From Pyrus communis (taxonomy: Eukaryota > Streptophyta > Magnoliopsida > Rosales > Rosaceae), in NCBI RefSeq assembly GCF_963583255.1, contig NC_084818.1, positions 11,038,222 through 11,102,221 of the forward strand: a DNA stretch of 64,000 nucleotides, in the 5' to 3' direction. Positions 45,742 to 58,149 of the stretch are shown piece by piece (position 1 is the first letter of the stretch; every line of letters begins with the position of its first letter). The notes below the pieces were generated by a model that made no database searches, was not told where the DNA came from, and was given only the letters and a program-made list of their open reading frames with translations. The translations under genes and the position numbers were made by a program.

Positions 45742-46720
45742 ATGTCGAATTTGAACAAACTCGACTTTACCACTTTGGAGGTCTCTGGAATGAACTACCT
45801 CAAGTGGGTCCAAGATGTGAAGCTCTACCTCACTGCAACGAACTTGCATCCTGCTATTGAAAAAGAAACGGACGAGCCTATTGGCGAAGCTGAAAAACCC
45901 ACTGCTATGATCTTCATCCGAAGACATATTCATGATGCTCTGCAAACTGAATATCTTGTTGAGGAGGATCCACGTGTATTATGGGTTGCTTTGGCTGATC
46001 GTTTTGATCACCAAAATGATACATTCTTGCCTGAAGCAAGACACGACTGGCAACACTTGCGCTTCCAAGACTTTAAGTCTGTGAATGAATATAATTTTGA
46101 AGTTTGTCGAATCCGATCACTTCTCATGTTTTGCAATGAAACTTTGACTGAAGAGGATCTCCTAGAGAATACTTATTCGAATTTCTCTGCTTCTAATATT
46201 GTCCTGCATCTACAATATAGAGCTCAGAAGTTCACTAAGTTCTCGGATTTGATCTCTGTTTTACTTCTCGCTGAAAAGCAAAGCCAGTTGTTGATGAAGA
46301 ATCATCAAGCTAGACCTACTGGGGCGACTGTTGTGCCTGAAGCACATTATAGCCCCAACCAACACCCAAAACGCCAAAAGAGGTGTGGTAGGGACGGCCA
46401 GAAGCCATCCCACCAAGGTCAACAGAGTCAAAGCCCATCTAAGGGAGGAAACAAAGCCCAGAAACAACCAAACCTCACCCCTCCCCAAAGCCCCGAACTT
46501 CAAGAATAAGGGCAAAACACCTGAAACCATGGATGCGGACATGTGCTATCGCTATGGTTCAAAGGACCATTGGTCCCGTGTTTGCCAAACTCCCAAGAAG
46601 GTTATAGATGAATATCATTCTCATCGTAAGAATTTTGAATCAAACTTCATGCAAGTGGACGAACCAGAGACTACAAAGATGGAGGTTTCTGATTTTCAGG
46701 AGGATACCACTCCTATATAA
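45742..46720 (+). pseudogene. Copia B gag, frameshifted
   Basis: The ATG at 45742 opens a 255-codon frame with the Copia gag core: LEVSGMNYLKWVQDVKLYL near the start and, later, a region matching the UBN2/gag helical domain (WQHLRFQDFKSVNEYN). Near 46400-46500 the frame shifts, and the zinc knuckle continues in the next frame as CYRYGSKDHWSRVC, where the second cysteine of the CCHC box is tyrosine. The gag stop follows at 46718-46720. The shift and the lost cysteine both argue against function. Confidence 0.85.
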
Positions 46721-46977
46721 GATTAGAATCTTAGACATAGATTTATTTTTAGTTCAGATAAGACAAATAGGGCCGAAGTCCACCTAGTGGCCGAACCCCT
46801 CCTTTGTTTTTGGTTGATTTTTGAACAATTTTCCTTTTATATTTGGATTATTAGTTGGTGATTTGTTTTGGATATTAAGTTTTTAATCCTTGGATAAATG
46901 AAATTATTTTGAATTGATATTTTTTTTCAAAACTTTTATGCATGTGACCAATTCAAATTAATTTTTCATTCTAGGTA

Positions 46978-49900
46978 TAACTAGTGGGAAAGTTAGTTGT
47001 TTGGCAAATAGTGCAATCATGCATACCTTTTTGCGTGAGCGCATCTATTTCACTAATGTCATCCCTAAGAATGCACCTTTGAGAACCCTCTTAGGCCCAT
47101 CCAACCTGATATAAGGATACGGTAAGGCACGTATAATGTTGTTCAATGGTACAATCTTGACCATTTCTGAGGCACTCTATTCTCCACGTTCTGGAAGAAC
47201 GTTGTTAAGTTTCAAGGACATTAGAGATAACAATTACCCTGCTAAAACCCATGTAGAAAACGGAGTTGAATTTTTATGCATAACTTCCTACGAATATGGC
47301 CAAAAGCGTATTATAGAGAAGATGGAGCGTACCCCGAGTGGTTTATATACTACAACCATACGCCCTATAGAATACCACTATATGGTTGGCCCTACTACTG
47401 GGACCGTACACAAAATTACACTTTGGCTTGATCGTTTGGGACATCCTAGATGAATAGCGATGCGCCGTATCCTCAAATCTTCACACGGGCATCCACTAAC
47501 CCGAAGTTTAGGTTCGATCCAAGGAATCACATGTCAAACATGTTCGATGGGAAAGCTTATTACTAAGCCTTCTTATGACAAGATTCGTTCGAATCCTCCT
47601 ATTTTTCTGCAACGGATTCAGGGGGACATTTGTGGACCGATTCAATCTCCATGCGGACCATTTAGATGCTTTATGGTTTTGGTTAACGTTTCCACACGTT
47701 GGTCACACGTGTGCTTGTTGTCCACAAGGAACGCTGCATTCTCTAAACTGTTGGCTCAGGTTATCAAGCTCAGGGCTCACCACCCTGATTATCTGATAAA
47801 ATCTATTTGATTGGATAATGCTGGAGAATTTATATCTAAAACTTTTGATGCCTATTGCATGTCGGTTGGGGTTGAAATTGAACATCATGTACCCCATGTT
47901 CACACCCAAAACGGCTTGGCAGAGGCTTTCATTAAGCGCTTACAAATGATTGCTCGATCGTTGGTCATACGTACCAAGCTCCCAATCGCTGCTTGGGGCC
48001 ATGCAATATTGCACGCAGCAAAGTTGGTCTGCCTGAGGCCTATTATGACATAACCATTTAGTGTCCTTCAGTTAGTTACCAGATACGAACCCGACATATC
48101 GCATATGCGCGTATTTGGTTGTGCGGTATATGTGCCGATCTCGCCACCCTTACGTACAAAAATAGGGCCTCATCGAAGGATGGGAATCTATGTCGAATAT
48201 GATTATCCTTCAGTTATTTGTTACTTAGAACCTTTGACTGTCGATCTGTTTACCGCTCATTTCGCGGATTGTCACTTCTATAAGATAGTTTTCCCGTCGT
48301 TAGGGGGAGATAAGAACATCACCCTTCCTGAAGCATGACGCAAATTATCATGGACGAATCCCACTTTGTCTCATTCAGAGCATACCAAATGCTTTCATCG
48401 ATCTAGCATGCGTGACAAGATCATATATTCCAACTGCGAATACACGAGCAAAGATAGATGCACCAAATGTACGACGGACTGCCCTCCTGGAAGCCCGGGA
48501 CGCCAATCTTGGTGATCCATATACATTAGCGGCTAGCCAATCATCTGCCCCTACACAAAAGCGTGGCAAACTCCTTGGTGCAAATGATTTACACCCTCGG
48601 AAGAGGAAAACCATAGCACAAGGTCCTAAAAGCCTACCATGAATCTGACTATCGCTTACTCATTCTATCCAATTCATGAGGAAATTCTGGATTATGGAAG
48701 CGTCCTTGAAAAAACGAATCCTCCTCCCGAGAATCGTGAGATTTTGGTCTATTATGCTAGCTTAGATAATGTGTGGCGTAGAAATGAAATGATTGTCGAC
48801 GATGCATTAACATTTGCAGTAACTACTGAGATCATGTTGAGCGATGACATTGAATCGCGTTTCGTTGATGAATGTCGACGTATAACTAATTGGTCAAACT
48901 AGAAACAAGCAATCCAAGTCGAACTCGATTCGCTTCGAAACGTAAGGTGTTTGGACCTATAACTCCTACTCCTTCACATGTGAAGCTCGTTGGCTAGAAG
49001 TGGGTTTTCGTTCAGAAACGTAATGAGAAGAACGATATTGTGCATTACAAAGCTCATCTTGTTGCACAAGGTTTCTCACAACGCCCCGGGATTGACTATT
49101 ACGAAACTTATTCACCCGTTATGGATATGATTACTTTTCACTACCTTGTCAGTTTGGTAGTTTCCGAAAAACTAGATATGTAGCTGATGGATGTAATAAC
49201 CACGTATCTCTATGGGGATTTTGATATGAAAATTTACATGAAAGTTCCCAAAGGACTTACATTGACTGGTTCAAATATTTCCAAATCCTGAAACACGCTC
49301 TCAATTGAGCTAAGGCATTCACTCTACGATTTGAAACAATCCAAAAGAATGTGGTATAACCATCTGAGTGAGTCTTTGACCAGTCAAGGATATGTGAACA
49401 ACGAACTATGCCCTTGTGTGTTCATTAAGAAGTCACATTCCAGATTTACGATTGTTGTAGTATATGTTGATGATATTAATCTTATCGGAACTCTTGAAGA
49501 GCTCACGAGAACTGCCCCACACCTGAAATCGAAATTTGAAATGAAAGATCTAGGTAAGACTCGATATTGTCTCGGTCTCGAGATAGAGCATTGTTCAGAT
49601 GGAATCCTAGTACATCAATCGAACCACACCCAGAAAGTGTTGCATCGCTTTAATGAGGATAAAGCAAAGCTTTCGAGTACTCGTATGGTCGTTTGTTCGC
49701 TAGATGCAAAACGAGATCTCTTCCATCCGAATGAGGATGATGAAGAGATTTTGGAGCCTGAAGTTCCTTATCTAAATGCTATAGGCGCTTTATTGTACTT
49801 AGCTCAATGCACTAGACTCGACATCTCCTTCACTGTTAATCTTTTGACAAGATACAGTAATACACCAACACGCAGATACTGGACTGGCGTGAAAGACATC

Positions 49901-50463
49901 TTTCGTTACTTAAAGGTACTACAGATTTGGGTTTGTTCTAACCCTATGCTCCTTGAGTCGATTATCGCCTTGTCGATTATGTCGACGCAGGATACTTATA
50001 TGATATGCACAAAGTGCGCTCTCAAATGGGTTATGTCTTTACCATTGGAGGCACCGCAATCTCTTGGAGGTCAACTAAACAGACCTTAGTTGCCACTTCG
50101 TCTAACCATGCTGAAATTCTCGCCTTACATGAAGCAATTCGGGAATGCTTTTGGTTAAGAGCAGTAGTGGGCCATATTCGAAGCTCATGCGATCTTTATC
50201 CTGCCGTTGATGTCTCGACGACGATCTTTGAAGACAACGCAACTTGTATCGAACAACTCAAGAAGAGTTACATCAAAGGAGACAACACTAAGCACATTGC
50301 GCCGAAGTTTTTCTTTTCACATCAACAACAAGAGCATCATAAGATTAAAGTCATCAAATTCGTTCACAAGATAATCTGGCCGACCTCTTCACCAAATCAT
50401 TGCCGAAGACAACGTTTCAAAAGCTTATTCATGGAATTGGTATACGTAAACTTTCTGAGTTGT
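46978..50463 (+). pseudogene. Copia B pol (protease, integrase, reverse transcriptase, RNase H), broken
   Basis: Domains in order: a protease remnant (CLANSAIMHTFL near 47000, where the active-site aspartate is replaced by N); GAG-pre-integrase (RLGHPR then CQTCSMGK); an integrase core (GDICGPI, DNAGEFISK, HTQNGLAEAFIKR); a reverse transcriptase N-terminal part (AHLVAQGFSQRPGIDYYETY) and catalytic VVYVDDINLIG (about 49461-49491); RNase H (ISWRSTKQTLVATSS, DNATCIEQ, TKHIAPKFF); and a tail, NLADLFTKSLP, after a frameshift near 50370. In-frame stops occur, for example after HHPDYLIKSI at 47808-47810 and in the RT at about 49183. The catalytic YVDD is intact but the polyprotein cannot be read through. 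Confidence 0.88.
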
Positions 50464-50881
50464 AACTTTGCTATTACTCTTTGGAATTATGTCAAACTCA
50501 GGGGGAGTATCCTGTAGATACTTGCTTGATCTTAATATACTCTTTTTCCTACGATTATAAGCATTTTTCCCACTGAGTTTTTTCTACCTAACTAGGATTT
50601 AACGAGGCACCCACAGTGGGCTGGTCATATCCCTGATGACGTCATTTAGACGTTTCTTTTGACTTTGCATCTCTCACGCATTTTTCCTGAGACTATGGAT
50701 TTTGTCCTTACTCAGGTTTTTGCCATAGCCTTAGGGTTTTTTAGTGAGACATACTACTTATGCAAGTTCCTACCTTATTGAGAATAAGCGTTGTTCCTTA
50801 GAATCAGTGCTGATGAGTCGACTTCCTCAACTTCTGCATGATGTTAAATCTACCTTAAGTATTTACACATTCAAGGGGGAG

Positions 50882-51105
50882 TGTTGTAAACATTTCTAGT
50901 TTAAGTATGATTGTGTAAATCCTAGATTGGATTTGATTCTAGTTATCATTTCCTATTGTATCTTGTATTCCTTGGGGAAGAAGAAATATCTTCTCTCCTT
51001 CTATTACTATAAATAAAGGCACAATGTAAGAGGGATAACAACACACATATTCCCCTACAATTCTACAAACACATCTCTTCTTATCAGATAAAATAGACCA
51101 AAACA
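50882..51105 (+). repeat. 3' LTR of Copia B
   Basis: 224 bp, direct repeat of 43814-44069, directly preceded by the purine tract and followed by the AATAA target duplication. Confidence 0.9.
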
Positions 51106-51110
51106 AATAA

Positions 51111-51419
51111 AAATATATGATACATTATTTAATCATGAATATAAACGTACTGAATGTAACGTTTAGAAATGATTAAATAACTTTTTATTATAAAATTAAA
51201 TATATTGACATGTTAAATTGCTAAATTTATGAATTAGATAGAAACTAGAGAACTTTGATAAAAATAAAAAATAAAAATAAATAAAAAAGAAGAAAAGAAG
51301 AAACAAAGTTTCAATTAAGAGAAATGAAACATTTACTATTGCATATAGTTGACACGTGCACTGTGTCAGTGTTCCAAAGTCGAAAATTTTCACCTTACTG
51401 TTGGACGATGGAAGGTGGA
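51111..51419. other. Spacer between Copia B and the MITE cluster
   Basis: No gene is supported. AT-rich. Confidence 0.4.
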
Positions 51420-51428
51420 AGGTTGAAG

Positions 51429-51639
51429 GGACAAGGATTGTATGCCCTCCCACTTTCCGTGCCCTCCAGTGCTCTCTTGTTTGTGTAGTCACAGTTAAAT
51501 CACGTCAACATTTAATATTACTATTCATTTTTATCTTATTATCTCTATAAAAAAAACAATATAAAATGTTGACGTGGCTTAACCGTGACCACACAAAACA
51601 TGAGGGCACGAAAAATGGGAGGGCAAACAATCCTTGTCC
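51429..51639. mobile_element. Mutator-like MITE with long terminal inverted repeats
   Basis: The ends GGACAAGGATTG and CAATCCTTGTCC are perfect inverted repeats. The inversion extends about 85 bp inward through gccctccca, cgtgccctc, gtcac(a/g)gttaa and cacgtcaacattt, so the element is almost all arm. A perfect 9-bp duplication AGGTTGAAG flanks it (51420-51428 and 51640-51648), as for Mutator-like elements. 211 bp, no coding capacity. Confidence 0.9.
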
Positions 51640-51649
51640 AGGTTGAAGG

Positions 51650-52105
51650 TGGAAGGTGAATGACAATGTATATATGTGTGGGGTGTGCGTGTGATTCTCT
51701 CTAGATCCTCTTTGTAAGGATTCAAAAATCGATTAATTGTGTCCGTTCATCGTACATTATGCAGTTAATTTTCATTAAGTATTATTTATATTCAATTTTA
51801 AATAAAAAATTTAAAATAATTGTTAATTACACGATATACAATGAACGGATACGATTGTGGAAGGTGAACGACAATGTATATATGTGTGGGGTGTGTATGT
51901 GATTCTCTCCGGATCCTCTTTGTAGGAATTCGAAGATTGATTAATTGTGTCCATTTATCGTACATTATGCAATCAATTTTCGTTAAGTACTATTTATATT
52001 CAATTTTAAATAAAAATTTTAAAATAATTTTTAATCGCATGATATACAATGAACAAATACGATTGATTGATCATCTGAATTCTCACCGGAGAGGATCGTA
52101 TTCTG
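51650..52105. repeat. Family M MITE, two tandem partial copies
   Basis: A unit of about 208 bp starting gtggaaggtgaa(t/c)gacaatg and containing a family M left arm (gattctctc(t/c)(a/g)gatcctc) and core occurs twice in direct orientation (from about 51650 and about 51857). Only the second continues into a right arm (caccggagaggatc near 52087). The first copy stops where the second begins. This is a tandem duplication of MITE plus flank, not two insertions. Confidence 0.78.
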
Positions 52106-55100
52106 TTTTAACTTTTACTCAAACTTTTTATTTAGTGGGCGTTGATTGATATGAACCAGAGTTGGACGTAAATCTGAGAAGTCATTTTCATGTAGCTGAG
52201 GTGAAGGTCTGATGAGACACAGTGTGACCCACGGCCGGACATGCTTGTTGCATGTTTCTGTTCGATTTTGGTTCCTATGCCGAAAGTGTCTTCCTTTGTC
52301 TTCCTTTATGGTTTTTTCTCACCCTTTGAAATACTAATAAGGCTACGATTCCATGGATAATCATGATGCATTGCAGTCACGTCTATTCTGGCATGCTCAG
52401 AACCACAAATCCACAATCTAAAATAATGTGTATTAACTTTTTCTTGCCGCCCAAATTAGGTGATGTTGTTTTCTTTGTGACGGTGAAGATGAAATTTATA
52501 CTAGCGAAATGGATTTTCAGTTTATTTTAGCATTGCTGGCCTTTTAAATAATTTTAGCTATCTTATAATCGAAAATTCTCATGTAAACAATCATATTTAA
52601 ACTCTAAATCTTAAACCCTTATATATATTGGAGTTATATTAAGTACAAAGTTATATATTAGTTACCTCTTACTGCCGATCTTTATTCACTTTAATTGATC
52701 TTGTAATTTATATATGTATATATAACCAAACAAAATGAAATTTTGTCATAATCACACATACACTCGCATTTTTTATTCTTCTCTATAAGAAAGTATTTAT
52801 AAGAAAACAAGCTTAGAGGGGGAACTCAAAACGTGAAGTAAAGCAAACCTAAATCCATAAAAACAAGGGAAACCTGCATATTATTTCTCCTAACTGGTTA
52901 ACTTAAAAGATCACTTAGAAAATAAAAAATATAGTCCCAAAATCTCATGACCCTTCAAATGATAAATGTGTATCATGACTGTTTTCTAGTGTATTTACAC
53001 TAACCTTAACACTCTGGTAAAGAGGGAAAAAAATGTTAACAAACAGGGAGTTACAATAAGAGGTCAAACACATAATCTTACAAGATCAAGGATAGAATGT
53101 TGAAATGGCTATATAGTCAGTTTTGATGTAAATTTAGGGTGGAAATCGAAGGCAATAGCATTACAGAAGCTTTGAAGTGTCATCACACGTCTCTTAAATT
53201 TTAAGAGATGTTAGTGGGGAAAAAGGCATGTCATATTCTAGCTAATGGTGTACAAATTGTCGAGCGTAACCAGCTGCCATGCAGTATAGAATCATGACGA
53301 TCAACATTTTGTTTCCACCAACATTATTCTTGTATATATTTCATTGCTTGATAGTTGTAAACAAATTTTATGTAGAATACACAAGTCACTAATAAGGCTA
53401 GTCTCTGGTCCTTTTCAGCCAATATAGAACGTACCTATATATGGTTATTGTTTGTACGTAAATTCTATAACGACAGTCCATTACAAAGATGAGATATGTA
53501 TCAAAGTTTTGAAGCAATAAGTATTGTACGACATGGGTATGATGGTTGACAATTTGACAATGGTTGGCATAATATATCGATATCTTTTTATTAGATAACA
53601 TAAAGTTTGCTTGAACGAATGTGTCACCACTAGGTTAGGAGAAATTTTTTTTATGGACTGGCACGTCACTATGGTTGTGAACTCATTTCATATAAGTTGC
53701 TCTCATCAATTAATTTTTTTTTTCATTAAAAAATACATGCATGGTTGTGAAGAAAACATATGTAGTGCACAAATTTAGTTTTCGACCTAACTATAATATT
53801 TGGGAAGCTGTTTTAGGTTTGAATTACTCCATGCGCTAGATATTTTAAGCTCCAAAACCTTCCAGATACTTCCTAAATACCCAAACTTAGCATTTTTTTA
53901 ATCAGATTCTTCCAATACATATATATACGTATATACATAGAGGTTGATGCGATCTATTCTTTATTCTAATGCTTGATTCAGTAAATACCCAACATTGTAA
54001 GCTTTCATTTCCTTTTAGCCTTTCTATGTTAGCTAGGATAGTTTTCTCCGTCACCGCCATTCTAGATTAAGTTTTCTTTTCTTTACTGGCCATTCTATAT
54101 CTAGATCAAGTCGTGATACATACATTCATATATGCTTTTCCAATACTAGGTCGACCAAGGGACCAAAGAATATTAGTTGTAATGTGTGATAGGCTTTTAT
54201 TTATTTATAGTCAAGATTTGTAACAGATAATAAACTTTTACTTAATGGTACTGCCTATCACTCAATTCCTGTCACGTAACAAGAACGTCTCCTCGAAAAG
54301 TTTTCTTTTCAAAGAAAACAACAACATAATAATCACGATTAAGTACCGTTGAATTTATTTAGTAAGATCTAACCACTCATGAAAGTATTAACCATGTATT
54401 GTTAATTATTTTACGTCGTTTTTAAGTAGGCCAAGCTATGACTTGGATAGACAATATGCCATGCATATATCTAGAAATTACTTTGATTTCAAGTATATAA
54501 TATTTTACTCAAGGGGTAAAATCTTCTCGACCAAAGAAAGCCGGTAAAATTTTGATTAAAAAATGAGTCATTTCATTGAACCTGGAGACCCTACTCTTTA
54601 TTTATTTCTTTGGTTTGAAGCCATCAGCTCTGAAACCACCCACAGAAAATGGTTGACAGAAGAGTTGAACAGACCAGATCCACTGCAACAAATACTTTTG
54701 CTTTTAAATGTGGTAATTGAATCTACGATTGCCTTCAACACACACCATGTTGTTGAATGTTCAGTATCAATCTCCTGTGCATTTTTTTTAATTTCATCAT
54801 TCAAACTTAAGAATTATTAATTTGTCAGAAGAATATTTGTACGTTCATGCATTGTAAATATTCTGTTGCCACTTTACAGGGTAAGAACAGGTACAAGGAA
54901 TAAAATTATACTTAGCATCGCATGCCTCTCATTAACTAATAATTAGTATATTATTAGTAATTGAAAATTAAAATTAGGCTCTTCATGTGGATTTCAGAAA
55001 CAAAGGATTGTTCTTTTTTCTTAATTGTCAATAAACAATGATAAAATTAATTAAACAGTCTCAAATGCTTATTAAGTACTACTCTTGGAAGTTTTGTTAA

Positions 55101-55275
55101 TTTACCTTGTATAAAATTGAGGCAAATTAAATCGTCTCACTGTTACGAAGTGTTACCATGCAATCGTGTTATAGCCCTAAACCCTAACTCAAAGTCCTAA
55201 ACCCCTAATGCCCTAATGCATGTAGTATTGGTCATCCATATCATCTACTAACATTATAAAATATGATTCTATAAT
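52106..55275. other. Long intergenic stretch
   Basis: No gene, no paired repeats and no recognised element in about 3.2 kb. Short frames (for example 54563-54820) have no recognised domain and sit in AT-rich sequence. Confidence 0.45.
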
Positions 55276-55280
55276 AACGT

Positions 55281-55732
55281 TGTAGGATTTATCTTATAGG
55301 ATAAATAAATATCAAAGGATATTTCACCCACTTGAGGATCTTAGCCTCCTAATTATCTATGTGATAATTAGATGAAAATCAAGAGATATTCATATTAGAA
55401 TATACTTGGGATTTTCATGGGCTTTTCAATCTTTGTACACTCTTCCCAACCACTGTATAAGGAGGCTTTGGGGAAGAGAGAAAAAAAATAAGAAACACAA
55501 GTTTTTCCACAGTTCAAATATTCTAGTTAGGTCTTTAGAGCAATCACTTTCGGCTCTAGGTCTTGGGAGGCGAAAATCAAGTGGCAGCTCGACATATCGT
55601 AGCCAACTCGATGACATGCGAGGTTCTAGTCATGCACAGAAGGTAAGAGCAGTTGTTCGTGTTTGTAGGAGCATGTTGAGATTCAAGCTTCCGCATAAGA
55701 GGTACACACGTCCTTTTTATAGTCTTCCAACA
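55281..55732 (+). repeat. 5' LTR of Copia C
   Basis: 452 bp, direct repeat of 62014-62469. It contains actgtataaggagg near 55452 as a likely LTR promoter. Confidence 0.9.
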
Positions 55733-57221
55733 ATGGTGTCAAAGCCACTCACACACTCCTCACATGAAAGCATGAGATATATATGAATATGCCATGTATG
55801 AAAACCTTGAAAGCATGAGATATATATACATATACATATATATATATATATGAATATGCCATGAATGCTTGTCTTTAAAATTTTCGTTTTTGCCATGCTT
55901 ATTTTCCTGGGTTTTAACACTTTGGTTATGTTCTTTACATTCATATAAGACTATGTTTAAAATTTGGTAAAGAAAAACCAAGTGGTTAGAGGGATAATTG
56001 AAACCCTACTTTCGTAATAGCATGAAAAATGAATGTTTCCAAGGTTTTTGCGACCTTTTTTTTCATGAGGTTAGAGTTGTTTTTGGATTTCTTCAAGAAG
56101 ACTTAGTTGTAGATGGTAATCTGATCTTTCTAATGACATAAAATACAAATAAAACAGATGCATATTCGCTAAGTTATGGCCTCTGTAAACAAGCCTCGTG
56201 AGAGTGAAAAATCTGGAAATTCCATATTTTTTGGAAGAAGATGATGAACAATGGCTCATCTCTCCCACTTTCGGCCTAAGTAAGTACGAGTACATCGTTA
56301 AGCTTTCGTGGATGTTAGCTACACCATTGGATTCATCTCAGGGAGTTCAATCCAACGGATGTCAAAAGAACGGCATCGGAGCGCCCAAAGGTGGCGCGTG
56401 TGTGTCACGCGCCACCCATGGTGAGTGGGTTCGTGCAATATTAAATTAATTTTGCACCGCCGCTTTGAGCAGCGCGTGGCGGCGTGTGGGCCTTGTTTTT
56501 GGAACACGACTGGCGAGTGAATCATTGTGGTTCATTGACCTACGTAAGTGTATATTTAGGTTTGGTATTAGAGACGCTTTTAATTGACTAAAATAAGGAA
56601 ACGTTCTTAATTAACCTTGAAAAAAATATCCAATACGTGCCAAGATTTTAGGAAAATAAAAAAGAGATAATGTCAATCAAATTTGCTCATGTTGATTGAG
56701 CATTTTAAATTAGAAGGGAATATTCTTTAGGAGAATATTTAAAAAGATTACCTAATTAATAAAAATAATAATGAAATTAGACTGGGGATCACTAATGGTC
56801 ACCTCTTATTTGATGTGGTGTCTAGGAAAAATCTTTAAGGAGACACTTTGGGTGTCAAAGAGGTTCAGTTTTTAAAAGCTTTGTGTTGCCACCCCTCCAG
56901 GATTTGACCTGGCCGCACTTACGGAGGCCCATATGTCGAGCCCATTGTCTAAAAACCCTAATCGTTGTGCACTCAATTGGATGTTGCATGAAAAATGGAT
57001 AAGATTAAAACATAATAATGTTAAATTAGATTTATTTAAAAAAATAATTAGAAAATATGATGTTGACTCTTAGAATTGAATGGTAATTACGAGCAACTCA
57101 GCGGATTTTTCAATTTCAACCTAGGAGAAAAAGTGAAATATTTTCTAATGAGTTTTTGAAATAAATAAATGTAAGATGTGTAATTAATAATGTCAAAAAT
57201 ATTTCACCCTTGTAGAAAGAA

Positions 57222-58087
57222 ATGGTTGCAAAAAATGTTGTTGCTGATTTAACCAAAGGAGAAAAGCTGGTTGGAACCAACTATGATATTTGGCATAAGA
57301 AGATCCAATATATTCTCAATGAACAAGAGCTATAAACAAGAGCTCTTGGAACCACTGCATCTCAGCATACGGCTAGAGTAAGGTCTTATGAATCTTTGTT
57401 CAAGAAAGATCGAAGTGCGCACTTTACTATGTTAAGCAGCATGTTTGATGATCTTATTGGCGAGTATGAAGGGTACTCGACTGGCCAAGGAGATGTGGGA
57501 CTAGCTAAAATTTTCTTTTGGTGGAACCTCAACTACTAGGCTGAGAATTCTAGTGTTGAAGTTTAAGGTTTATAGGATGGATCATAAGCACTCTGTATCT
57601 GAACATCTTAAGAAGATGTCTAGCATAATACCAGATTTGAAAGCTGCTGGGAGTATCCTCACCTATGAACAGCAAGTCCAAGCTATGATTAGGTCCCTCC
57701 CAAACTCGTGGGATGCCCTTAAACGGATCATGACATACAATGATCAGATTAAAAACTTTCATGACATCTCGCATCATGTTGAGATGGAAGGTGAGCACCG
57801 AGTGGCAACCTAGAATACTGCCTTTTTGACTCAAGGTAGGTCCAAAAAGGGTAGCCAGTTCAAAGAAAAAGGTAAGGCCAAGTCTGAGATTTTTGTACTA
57901 GTGAGAAGAATGATGCAAAGCTTGCTCCAAATTCTAATAAGATCAAGGCCCACAAAGGTAAACATGGCAAGAAAGACGAATCCAAGTCAATGTGCTTTAA
58001 CTGTAAAAAGAAGGGACACTTCGCTTGTAATTGCATTAAGCCGAATAGAAAGGTAATCTCCAACCCTAAATTGGATATGGTTCAATA
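57222..58087 (+). pseudogene. Copia C gag with zinc knuckle, broken
   Basis: The ATG at 57222 opens a gag start with the core LVGTNYDIWHKKIQYILNEQ, then a stop in frame at about 57333. After further breaks, the frame at 57553-57813 holds the UBN2-like part (HLKKMSSIIPDLKAAG, then SLPNSWDALKRIM). A CCHC zinc knuckle, CFNCKKKGHFACNC, lies at about 57992-58033. Three frames are needed to read these parts. Confidence 0.82.
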
Positions 58088-58149
58088 ACGAACGATTTTG
58101 TTTGCTTGGATTTGATTAATTCTTGTTCTTCTACTTTTTTTAGTAACTG

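Larger units (their letters stand above)
43814..51105 (+). mobile_element. Copia LTR retrotransposon B, complete ends, decayed coding region
   Basis: LTRs at 43814-44069 and 50882-51105 start TGTT(A/G)TAAACATT and end CCAAAACA. The identical 5-bp duplication AATAA flanks them (43809-43813 and 51106-51110). A polypurine tract, ttcaaggggga, precedes the right LTR. Right after the left LTR is CGTTATCAACACG, the primer-binding region. The interior runs gag, protease, integrase, reverse transcriptase, RNase H, the Copia order. The two LTRs differ at roughly fifteen positions by eye, and the left has about 30 extra bases, so this insertion is old. Confidence 0.92.
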
